Assembly (NCBI GenBank): GCA_014773175.1 | Contig: VXCM01001470.1 | Span: forward strand, 312,724 to 376,723 | Source of the DNA: Lucifuga dentata | Lineage: Eukaryota; Chordata; Actinopteri; Ophidiiformes; Bythitidae | Length of the DNA stretch: 64,000 nt | Reading direction: 5' to 3' | Shown: positions 23,001 through 35,000 of the stretch, one piece after another | Position numbering within the stretch: position 1 is the stretch's first letter | Layout: every line of letters begins with the position of its first letter | Made by a program: the position numbers and the translations under genes | Notes under the pieces: generated by a model | What the model was told of the DNA's origin: nothing | Seen by the model: the letters and a program-made list of their open reading frames with translations, nothing else | Databases searched by the model: none

Positions 23001-26000
23001 TAATGTTACTGACAATCATTTCCCAAAGCATACTACTGGAACGGTGAATTAAAAATAGTTTTCCTATCCAGACCGCCATTGATTTCAGTTCATTCTGTAC
23101 GCCATTAAAATCAACTTGTTGATACTTGAAACGTTCTTGGGATATGTAATCCATCATCACAGACAAGACGTATTCAGGTTTTAGCGTTTAAGCGCAATGA
23201 AAAGTGCAGAGTGAATGTATGTCTCCTCCCAAAAGAAGACCTGTGTTTGTTGAAAAATTTAAATGACCATGATTTCATAAGGCTGAGTAACTATGAGCAG
23301 GCGAAACATCGATTTTTAAGATGGGTGTATCGCTTGAATGTTTGATTTTGAAAGATTAAGAGATTGTGCAAAATATCAGGAAAGCTGAAATACGGTTTTA
23401 TCCTTTCNTTTGATTTTGAAAGATTAAGAGATTGTGCAAAATATCAGGAAAGCTGAAATACGGTTTTATCCTTTCGGAAATGGTTGTCAGTTATGTAACT
23501 TGTATGAAAATTGAATATATTAGGCTCAAACATGCAAAATGGCCGGTAAGGTCCTTTAACACTGTTCTCACACACTCATATGATCAGAAATGATTTATTC
23601 TGATTTATTTATATGATTCATTCTTACCTGTCTTATCTGTCACCATTTCTGTCCACTGATCAGTCTTTTGTGGGTTAGTGTGTGTAAGTGCATGCAACAT
23701 GAAATTTCCTAAATCTATTATTCTGTTACTCTACCCTAAGTGACTCAACAAGATCAGAATCTGTGAAAGCGTTTGTTGCTTTGTTGAAGTGGTCTGCGTC
23801 CGGTGCTTAACGGGCCAGGCTTCTTGGTTTTTCTTCAACCGAGGCATCTCTTCCCTCAGGAGGACCCAACAACCACGCCATGATTCGTGTGCTGAGTTTG
23901 GTTTTCACCGAGCGCGCGCTGTTGAAGGGCTTCACTGGAGCCGTCACAGATTTGGCTTTTGCCCACCTCGATTCATCCCTGCTGGGTTGTGTAGATGAAG
24001 CCGGCAACCTGGTGGTCTGGCAGCTCACCTGCACCAGTGGCAAGATTCTGTATCCTTACTGGGCATGTGGTGCATACTGGGAAGGAGTTCACGTGTGCAG
24101 TTGTGTGGGAGTGGAAGTGAGTTGTCTCTAAACTGGTTTTTGAACTTTTTTCATTTTATCTTATGTGTACTTAAAAAAGGACAATATTACATAAACCTGT
24201 ATGATTTTGTCACAATAATGACAGAAACGAGTCCTTTGAGGGCTTTGAGAGCAAAACAGAAAGAGTTCTGTGAAACCATGCCAAATGTTTCCTTCAGAGG
24301 TTTTCCGGTCTTTTTTTCCAGGTTTTCTGGTCAGTTTCCAGGTTTTACGGTCTTTGAAGGATCTACTCCCACCCGCTTTTCTCCATTTTCCTTAACACAG
24401 CGTTCTCTGCAGAGATCAGGTAGTTGTTCATATCCGGCGACCAGAGGACACTCCACTGAACTCCCATCGCCGTCTCATCTGGTGCCCATTCATCCCGGAT
24501 GACAACGATGAGAACCAGGACGACGGCAGCCAGACCTTGGCCCTTCTACATGAAGACCGGGTATCAGTGTTTAATACATATGTTTGTCACATCTGGATGG
24601 AAAGATCCTTTACCTGCTTTACTGCATCGTTACCACAAAGAATCTCTTTGCAATTCACCAAGACAGAAATCAGCCTTCTGGTTATACACAGATATTAACA
24701 CAAACATGCTCACACATATGAAAGAATTAAGAAACAAATAAGAAATATCATAGTTAGAAATATATTAAAACAAGGATGGGTAGTATTGCAAAGAAACTGA
24801 TGATAATAAACATTTATTTACTGTATACAGTAAATAAATGTGCCTTCATTATAATGAGAGCATGTTTGGTGACTTGATGTGCAACTCAATAGATAAAGTA
24901 GAGGTGGAAATGATTCCCAGTTTTTTACATTTATGGCTCTGTGAGATTGAGCGGCCATTGGAATATCCTTGAAATAATCCTGTGTCTGCCTGGATTAACG
25001 AACAACATTTTCTTCTTCTTGGTATTCAGATGCAGGACTCATTAAACCAGCTCTGCTTTTCTGAGATTCATTTATTAGGCTTCCTCTCCACTATGGCTTG
25101 TCTGTGTATTGTCTACATATCTTATCTTCTGCATCTCCTGATTTCTTTACTCATGTCCTCCTCTCCCTGTAGGCAGAGGTGTGGGACCTGGAAATCTTAC
25201 GAGCTAACAACAGTATTTGGCCTGTTGATGCCACAGAGCTAAAGGAAGGCCTCATTACAGTCAAGGGACACAACCAGGTAGGAGTTGGGCAAAAAAAAAA
25301 AAAAAAACACNNNNNNNNNNNNNNNNNNNTGGGGGGGCACTTCTTCCTGATGACTTTTTTTTTGTTGACTATTTGCAAAGACATGGTTTGACGCACATAT
25401 TTGTTTATTATACTATTTTAAGACTATGTTTGCTCAATTGCATCTTTTGCACAACAATGCATGGAATTGTACCATAACTTATTTTTTAAAAAATCAGATT
25501 TCTTGAATGGAAAAACTTATTTAAAAAAAAAATCAAATTTCTTGAATGGAAAAACTTCACACGCTGATTGGCTTTGTATTTTCAGTGTTTCCAGTTGGGA
25601 AACACTGAAAATACAGTGCTTGGATTATTAACACAGAGTCATAGCTGTGCTGCTTTGGTAAATTGTTTTTTCCCCTTCAGAGAGTCAGCGAAGGCGCCCT
25701 GTCTCCAGATGGGACCGTGCTGGCCACAGCCAGCCATGATGGAACTGTGAAGTTCTGGCAGATATATATAGAGGGCACACAGGACAAGCCCAGGTAAGGA
25801 AGAAAGACAGTTCCTGTCATTTCATCATGAAAATGTGAGTTTTCTAACCAAGTCATAGCTAGAGTTATGTTTGTGCTGTGTTTCTTTCTCTATTCTACTC
25901 TCCTGTTGTTCTCGCTGTCTTCTTCAGATGTCTTCATGAATTGCGGCCCCATGGAGGACGTCCCCTCTCCTGCCTTCTTTTCTGTGATAACCATAAGAAG

Positions 26001-29000
26001 CAGGATCCAGAGTAAGTACATGTTTTAACACAATTAAGAACGGTCACATTTGTCTGAGGCTGTGTTGTGTCATTTTGAGTTCATTTTCATTCTTATTTGT
26101 CACCTCTGATGTTGTCGACTTCTCTCTTTATAGTGTTCCCTTCTGGCGCTTCTTAATAACGGGAGCGAATCAGAACCAGGAGTTAAAGATATGGTGTACC
26201 GTTTCCTGGACCTGTTTACAGACCATCAGGTTTGCTTTTCGTGGATAACTCTTAAAATGTTGTTGTTATCCCTCCTTTGCTTTATAGTAGGCCAAGGTAT
26301 CGGTAGAGTTTCTTTCTGTGTAATTCATAAAACACATTACCAGATTTAATTTGTTGATAAGGACAAATATCATCACACATTCAGGTTTCCTCATTCAGAA
26401 ATGCCTGTTATGGCATCTTATTAGCATTTTTCTTGAAAAAGTATTTATATTATTATTTACATGTACAATATTATTTACATGTCAGGAAAGCGATTCATAA
26501 AACACACTGCACACAAACTTAAGACCAGTTTCAGAAATTGAATCTGGGTGGAAGTTTAAACTGTATTTGCCTCAAATGTGTTAGTGATCAATAAAGTTGA
26601 TATTTAAGGTCAGTCACTTTATTTAAATAGAGAAAACTTATTAAAATGGAGAGTATTGATCCAATCTTGCACACAATCTCAAGGCACTGCGCCTCTTAAT
26701 CAAGCCTCATCCACTGTGCTCTGTCTCTCTCTCGCTCACAGGCAACACACACACACTTAGTGGGTCCTCGTGAATATTTTAGAGAGCTGAACTGAAGGTC
26801 AACCATAAACGTTCATGTCATAAGTTACCATTATCTTGAAGAAAGTTTACATCTGTGCATAAAATCATTACAGCACAATAACAAGTATAGTACATGGCTG
26901 CAACAATATATTTATATGGTCAAAAAGTTACTTTCTGAGTCTTTAAGATGCTAATGATGGAGTGTTTTCCTCTTAGGTTCTCTCCAGATCCCTTCAACTC
27001 GTCAGTGCTCCCAAGTCTGAAGGCCAATCTGGACCTCTCTGCCGAGTATCTCATCCTCACAGATGTACAGAGGAAGGTCGGCTCAACCTCATCAGCTGTG
27101 CAGCATTTTGTTGTTGTGTTCACACATCGGTTGAGGTCATCTTATTGTGTTGTCTGTATTCAGTGTCAGTTCCTCACTTTGTGTGACAAAGTCACGTAGG
27201 TGTCTTTAACTAGAGGATACTCGGAAAGCACACATCAATAATGTAGAAAATTTCATCAAATCCATCCATTTTTTTTAAAGATAGCTTTCTGAGAAACCAC
27301 CAGAAAAACACAAACATGCACCAGTGAAAACGTATTCAATTTTTTTCACATCATTTGTACAATTTATATTTACTTACATAAAGTATTGTCCATATCTGCT
27401 GTCTTACAAAGTTGTCTGAGTGCTGGAGTATCAGCTTTGAATTTGAGGAATAAAGTTTTCAATGATAATAGAGCTTTACAGTAGCATTTTAGGTTTGCTG
27501 CTAGTTGTTGCAGAGAGGAAACACTGTTTGCCACTGATATACATTACAGGCCAGAACTTTGAGGCCATCCCCAGATTTGAAAAACAATCATCAACATCAA
27601 CAAAAAATCATCATGGATGATTTAGTTGTTTTTTTTGTTTTTTTTAAATCTGAGGGTGGTCTCAAACTTCCGGCCTGTAGTGTATAGCAAAGCGCAGTGT
27701 TGGAAATTGCATGATATTTGTTAAGTGGTGGAAAGCATAAGTACCAAATCAAACCTAAAACATGTTCCTCATAACCCTTATCACAGTTGATCCTGTGCTG
27801 AGCTTTGTGCCTTGTTGATGCCATCCTGTTCCCTACCAGGTTCTTTATGTGATGGAGCTTCGGCAAGACTTGGAGAGGGGCAAGGCGAGTTTCACAGCAG
27901 TGTCAGAGTTCCTGCTGACGTACCCTGTGCTCAGTTTTGGAGTTCGAGATGTCGCCCACAGTCGACTGCGACACACTGAGGTCCTCCCTGCAGAGGAGGA
28001 GAGTGAGAGCATGACCACAGGTTTGCAGAAACGCGTACCACACAAGAGCAAACAGAAACTGTCTCTCCCTTAGTCCTGAAACTCAACCCAAATGACCTGC
28101 TTCAGTTGCAATGCTTCTTGTGAAAGTATTGGAGAGCAAAATATGAAAGCAGGATTGATCACAGCATAACTTGATGGTGTTTGTGTGTGAGTCTTTTTTT
28201 TTTTTTCNTTTTTTTTTTTTTGCTTCCAGAGGGCAATCAAGGACCCACTGAGTCCAAGTCTGGGATCCAGATAAAACTCTACTGTGTCCACACCAAGTGA
28301 GTTCCCGTCCACTGTTCATTATTTCTGTTGTTAGCATGGAGTTCACAAGGTTGTTTTAGTGCAGTTTTATCTATTACCGTACAGTATTCATCTGTGTATC
28401 TGTGTGTGTGTTTTCAGGTCTCTGCAGGATGTCCAGATCTGGTTCCAGCCCAATTTATATTCCAATTCTGCATTGTTTCTTCCTCATTCGGACTCTCAGG
28501 ATGGGTTTGGTAAGTTTCAGTCTCAGCAACAAATCATCCAATATGACAAACTCACTGCTTATCGGAGAAAGTTGTGATGGAAGTGCTACAGCTAAGAGGC
28601 ACCATATAATAGTTGGATAAATCATCCACACACTCCAGTCTGTGCAATACTCATTAGGGAGGCAAACTTTTGGTCATTCTTTATGGATTTGAGGAAAAGG
28701 TAGTGCTTCTCCTCTGCTTGATGGAGCAGGCGGGTTGTTGGCCCTAACCTCATTTGCTTTCAGGCTCAACAATGTGGCTGTCTTCATCTGTGTTGTTGGC
28801 GGCTGCAATAAAGCAGCGTATGACTCTGATAAGGCGTGCTTGTTGTTGCTAGCTGAGTCACTGCAAATCTGCAAAACATTGATGGCTGGAAGGCTTTTAT
28901 CAGTTGACATCCAGTATTTTGCACAGATTTTGAGTGTGTCTTTTTCCTATTATTAAAAACTCTCAAGAGGTCAGTAGTGAAGATGAAAATAGGATGTTTT

Positions 29001-32000
29001 TCTTGTGGCATCACGACAGTTTATACTTAGAATGTTACGCACGCACGCATTTGCTAGGCTTTGTTTTCGAAGCTTTACTACAGAAAGTAAAGATTGCAGA
29101 AATAGTGGGGAAAAAGTGTTGGAATAGTATTCACCATTTTCAAAAATGAAGTGATGGTGCTCTCCACCTCTCTGCCTGCTCCCTCTCAACTCTGCCCTGA
29201 GCTTACAGCTTCTCCCTAGTGCTCTTTGATCGTCTTTGACCGAAAATTTACATTAAAAAAAGAGTTCTGTGAAACCATGCCAATTGCTTCCTTCAAAGAT
29301 TTTCCTTTATTTCAGAGGATGATATAAATTTGTCCTCATAATCCTTAATGTGGCTTGTCACAATTAGTTTGTTTCTCAACTATTGTCATACAAATAAAGT
29401 ACCGTATCTACATACTCATTTCCAGCAGGTTTTGCAGACCATCTGACAGACCAAAGCTCTGACAAGGAGTCAGGGAGTGGCTCCCAAAATGACCTAAGGA
29501 AGATCCCGTCGCTTCCTGCCCCCACTGACTTTCTGACAGGCTCAGGCTCAGGCGGCGGGACGATGCCCAAACTGATGACTCCTGACGCTTTCATGACTCC
29601 AAGCACTTCGGTAGGAATTCTCACAAACTTCATTTACATCTCTTTCCGCTCGGAGAATAAGCCTTCCTGGTGGGCATCCACTTCCTTTGTGAGAAGTGAG
29701 CTTCACTATTTTCTAAAATGTCAAATCTTTTTTGAGTACTGTTCTTCAAACAGGTTTTTGTTGGTCACCTAGCAACATCTTGCCCCATGAGTAACATTTT
29801 TTCTGAAGTATCTGTAGAGTGCTGCTCACAGGCACTCTACAGGCACGAGCCCATAACCCTTTTAGTATATACAGTAGTTGATTAATTTTTCCTACGTGTA
29901 TCCTCGTACAGACAAAATAGCTGTGTGTGCAGCCAGAGTTTGGGAAATAACAGGAAAGAAGGGAGCAGGAGCATTAAGTGTTCCTTTCATTGTTTTATCT
30001 GATGCAGTTTGTTTTTTATTTTCATCATTAATTATTTATCCTAATGTGTCCACATACTTTGTGATGTAGCACAGAAAAACCACAAGTGTCTCCTATTTTC
30101 TGCCCTCTGCTTTAATTTTGGGAGTTGATATCCTACAAAACATTAGCTGGTAAGCTAACTTCAGAAATGGTAGCAAGAAAATACCAAAAGATATAACCGT
30201 TGCACCAGTGTTGTTTTTAACCACAAATAGTCATTTTTTTCACACCTTCCTTACATTTGCCGCCTGTGCTCGACTGTTTTTATCTCCCTCCAGGTACCAG
30301 CATCTCCTGGCAGCAGTGGCAGCAGTCTGACCATTGTAACCGCCATTAGCAGTAACTCCGATTCTACAAACAGGTGGGGTTTTTTTTAATGATGTTGGGA
30401 TTTTAGATAAGAAAGTAGTTAAGTTTTTAACCTTATTTGAGGTAGTAAAACAAACTGCTGTTTGTCAGGTTAAAGAGTAAGAATTAAAAAGCTCGTATGA
30501 ACCTGTTTATTCACAGAAACAAGAAGAACTTTATTATTGTCCTCGAGAGGCAATTTGTTTGGTAATAGCAGCATAAACAAGACAGTACACAGACAGGAAA
30601 AAAACAACAACAGTATCAGACCAAACACCCTACAATAATCCATTAATAAACCCAATGGCCGCCGGGATGAATGAGTGCTTGTATCGATTAGTCCTACACT
30701 TAGGAAATCTGTAACTTTGACCAGATGGAAGCAACTGAAACTCTCCATATAAAGGATGACTTGGGACAGAGAGGACTAGCCAGGCTTCCTAGTTGCTCTA
30801 GTCACATGGAGTTCAGAGAAGTTAGTAAGATAAGTGCCAACTAACTTACTATATATCTTAACAATATTCCCCAGTTTACACCTGTTCTTTAAGTTCAGAT
30901 TCCCATACCAGCAGATCGAAGAGAAAGTTAAAACGGATTCAGTAAATTAAGAATAAAACATTTTCATAAAAGAGATGCCCACATTAAAGCTGCAAAGTTT
31001 CCTTAAAAAATATAAACATTGGAGATCTTTCCCTGTAACAGCATCAGTATTGGCCTCAACAGATAATTTGTCATCAAGTATAGTGCCCACATACTTGTAT
31101 TGTGAGACAACTTCTACAGACTGACCCTTGGTGACCACAGGAAGGATGGGCAAAGGATTCTTATGGAAATCAATGGTCATCTCTTTAGTTTTGAGTACAT
31201 TGATGTTTAGAAAAGACTGATCACATCACTGATTAAACATAATGGACCGTGGCTGTTATCAGAATCACCAAGAAGAGACACTATGACAGAATCATCAGCA
31301 AATTTAATAACATATNTGGCTGTTATCAGAATCACCAAGAAGAGACACTATGACAGAATCATCAGCAAATTTAATAACATATCGCCCCTTGTAATTACTC
31401 TGACAATCATTTGTGTATAAGGAGAATAAAAGAGGGGACAGAACGCAACCCTGTGGGGAACCAGTAGAGGACACTAATTTGCTGGAGGAGACACCATTAA
31501 GTCTGGCTTTCTGTGATCTGTTTGTTAAAAAAATCAACAAGCCAACACATCGTTCTAAAATCCATATTATAATTGTCTATAAGTTTTTTGGCTAAAAAAT
31601 GAGGTTGAATACAGTTAAAAGCAGAGGAAGCAGTCTTGCATGATTCTTAGGTCACTCCAGGTGCCTCAGGAGCAAGTTTAACAGAGTCTAGGTGGCATCC
31701 CCCACTCCTCTACCTGTCCTGTAGGCAAACTGGAGGGGATCGAATGCAGCCTGCGCTATGGTTAAAATCTCTTCCTTCACAAACTTCTCAAGAGACTTCA
31801 TCACAAGTGAAGTGAGTGCCACCGTGCCTATAATCATTAAGAGACAGGGGAGAAGACTTCTTATCCACTGGAACCACTACAGAATCTTTCCAGAGACTAG
31901 GAACTTTGGAAAGCTGGAGTGACTTGTTAAAGATAAAACAAAAAATGTCTGTCCTCAGCAATCTACCTCCAATAAGATCAGGGACCAGGACTTTTCTTGT

Positions 32001-35000
32001 CCTTAATATGGCTAAAAACATTAAAAACCTCAGCTGTATTAACCTGGATCACAACGTTGTCCTCTAAAATCCATTTGGAGTCTCTGTAAGCTGAAAGTTC
32101 AGATGAAAAATCATGAGTGTCAAAACGTGTATAAAATCAATTAAAACTGTCTGCTAATTCGCTGCTGGATTTGCCTGAGAGTGAGATAGAGCTTCTTTTA
32201 TGTTGTATTCTAGTCATACTTTTGACTCCCTCCCAGGCTGGGTGTGACATATTGGTACTCAGCTTAGATTCCACTTTGACCTTGGAATGCATTTTAGCCA
32301 GCTAAAATTAAGTTTGTGGATGATGCTGTTGAAAAGAAAATGCAAAATATTAAATTAGATCAGGTTTTTTTCTGTTGGGCCAGTAAACGAATAATGTCGG
32401 TCAGAATTTTTCAGTATGTGACTATTCACATAATATGTATTACAACTCTGCTTTTTCTTACATATTCACTTCATACATATTGCTTCACAACTAACAAGAC
32501 ATGGAAACATCATTGAATGTTTCTATGCGGTACGCATCTTTTTTTTTTTTTTTTTTTTTTGCTGTTTGTGTGTTCTGATCACATGTGAGAGCACGGATCT
32601 TTACTGCTTGTCTTACGATGTGCAGAGCTGCAGAAGAAGTCAGTCAGAGTCCAAACAGAGTGGATAACAACAACAGCAGCAGCCTTGCGCTCTCTGCTTC
32701 CACCAGCAGCCCTAGAGCTGCTTCTGTTCTGCTTTCCGGATTGGATAACCTACAGGTTAGATCAAACACACACACATTCTCCAACCTCTAGCCTGCCTCT
32801 TAATCACACTTCCTAGTACAGCTTTGCTAAACACTCTCTTCTTCTCTATCTTCAGGCTTTGTCATCCCCCAGTGGTCCTCTCTGTCTCGACAACCCACAG
32901 ATTCTGGATGCTCCCCTCCTACCACCGCTCGCCTCCCCAACCAGGGCTCGCTCCCCTGACGTCATCTCCTCAGCCTCGACAGCTATTTCCCAGGACATGC
33001 CAGAGATCGCATCCCAGACGCTGCAGCTTCAGCGCGGTCTTGTTTCTGGCTTAGAACCTTTACCTCTTTCAGCACTCCAGACAGACAGCATGGCCTCCGC
33101 CGCTTCCGCTCTGCACCTCCTCAGTTCACCACGCACAACAAACAGCAGCAGGTACAAGGGTTCAAAGGACTGATGGGAATGTCACAATTGTGATTATTAA
33201 GTCATTTTTTTGTACTATGTCGGACACACCTTGTCCATTTTGGATGCACATTCAGTTTTAGCGCAAGAACTGTAATGCACTGATTTAACTAAAAAAATGA
33301 ATTTTGCAGCCTGTTGCCACTGGAACTTGGAGATGGAGTGGGTGGGACAGTGGAGCCAGAGCCTCGGCTCAGCCACACCCCCTCCCTGCTAGAGACTGCC
33401 CTATCACAGGAGAATGCTGGGGTGGGAGGAGGGGCATTAGAAGGGAGTGTCAGCCACACACCTTGGCCAGCGGCGCCTGACATTACCAGGGAGACTAGGA
33501 ACAGTCTGAGGGACAATGGCCTTGGCGACTGGTAATAACTGACTCACATTGATATTATATCTTCATCAACAGTCACGTCTGTATTAAGAGTTTCACAAAA
33601 TTCTAAACTATCTTTTGCAGAAATGACCACTACCTTAGGTAAAAGCTTGTTGTGAAGCAGAAACTCTTATTTTGTAGAATTGTTTTGTTTGTTTAAAGGA
33701 CCATACCATCCATTTTGTATGTCTGAGCCTAATGTATTTAATTTTCATACATGTAAGGTTACTGACAATCATTTCCCTTTTCTGATATTTTGCAAAATCT
33801 CTTAATCTTTCAAAATCAAATATTCAAGCGATACACCCACCTTAAAAATTATGTTTCGCCTGCTAATACGCAAAATTATGAAGTCGTGGTCATTTAAATA
33901 TTTCAATAAACGCATGTCTTCTTTTGGGACTATATCCCCCCCGTGGAGACATACATTCACTCTGCGCTTTTTGTTGCACTTAAATGTAAAATTACGAAAC
34001 TGTGAAAAAACTTGAATATATGTGTTATTCATGATGATGATCCTATCCCAAGAATGTTTCACGTATCAACAAGTTGATTTTAATAGCGTACCAGAATGAG
34101 CTGAAACCAATGGCGGTCTGGAAGGTAGGNATCAACAAGTTGATTTTAATAGCGTACCAGAATGAGCTGAAACCAATGGCGGTCTGGAAGGTAGGAAAAA
34201 GAAAATTAACTCACCGTTCTAGAAGTATGCTTTGGGAAGTGATTGTCAGTAACCTTATGTGTATGAAAATTTAATATATTGGGCTTAAACATGCAAAATG
34301 GGTGGTATGGTCCTTTAAATAATGAAGCTTGGACATAGAAATGGAAATGCAGACTATGAATTTCAAATGTTGGGCAGCCACATCAGCTGCATTGGCTGGT
34401 GAACATTAACATGCAGTTTGTAGAGAACCTTCACATAGAGTAGAGGCACCAGTAAAGGCTCCGGGCTTTTCAGCCTAGAAAGATGAAAGATGAACACCGA
34501 CATGCATTTTGCCTGTGCTGTGTTTCTGTTGTGATGCGTGAAATCTCTCGTGTTGCAGTTCAAGAGAGGAGCTGAACGACAGACACCTGAGTTCACCTTA
34601 CCGTCGACGCTCCTATCTGTCACAGAACGACAGTCAGGACCGTAGCATTGAGCAAAGGTAAAACACACACACACACACACACACACAGAAAATGCACTTC
34701 ATACTTTTAGATTTCATATGAGTCTTTTGTCATGCTGCACAGAAATAAATGAATTTCTTTAGGGTACATCATTGTTTCAATCTTACAGAAAAACCCCAGT
34801 TCTTGTTTTAATAGTTTTGGCTCATTCATATTGGTATGAGTGTGTGTCCCAATATTTGTGAAGGCACACAATTTATATGTAGCGAGCATATCCAACATTT
34901 TGGATTCATTCATTTTTATGTCCAAAAAAACTAAAGTAAAACTTAACTGGAGACTTCTTTACAAACTCTGTAGTAATTTTCCGTTGCCCATGTGGCATGT

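Larger units (their letters stand above)
20015..28509 (+). other. edc4: edc4 exons 3-14: WD40 beta-propeller region
   Basis: Exons 4-14 encode about residues 121-545, the region matching the human EDC4 WD40 propeller; exon 3 encodes the lead-in SGDDGSTCI segment. Visible WD40-like stretches include DLAFAHLD...EAGNLVVWQL (exon 5), HEDRAEVWDLEIL (exons 6-7), GALSPDGTVLATASHDGTVKFWQI (exon 8; the best WD repeat, split here at residue level only by description) and FLITGANQNQELKIWCTVS (exon 10). The propeller is the part linked to P-body localisation and protein contacts in the family. Confidence 0.85.
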
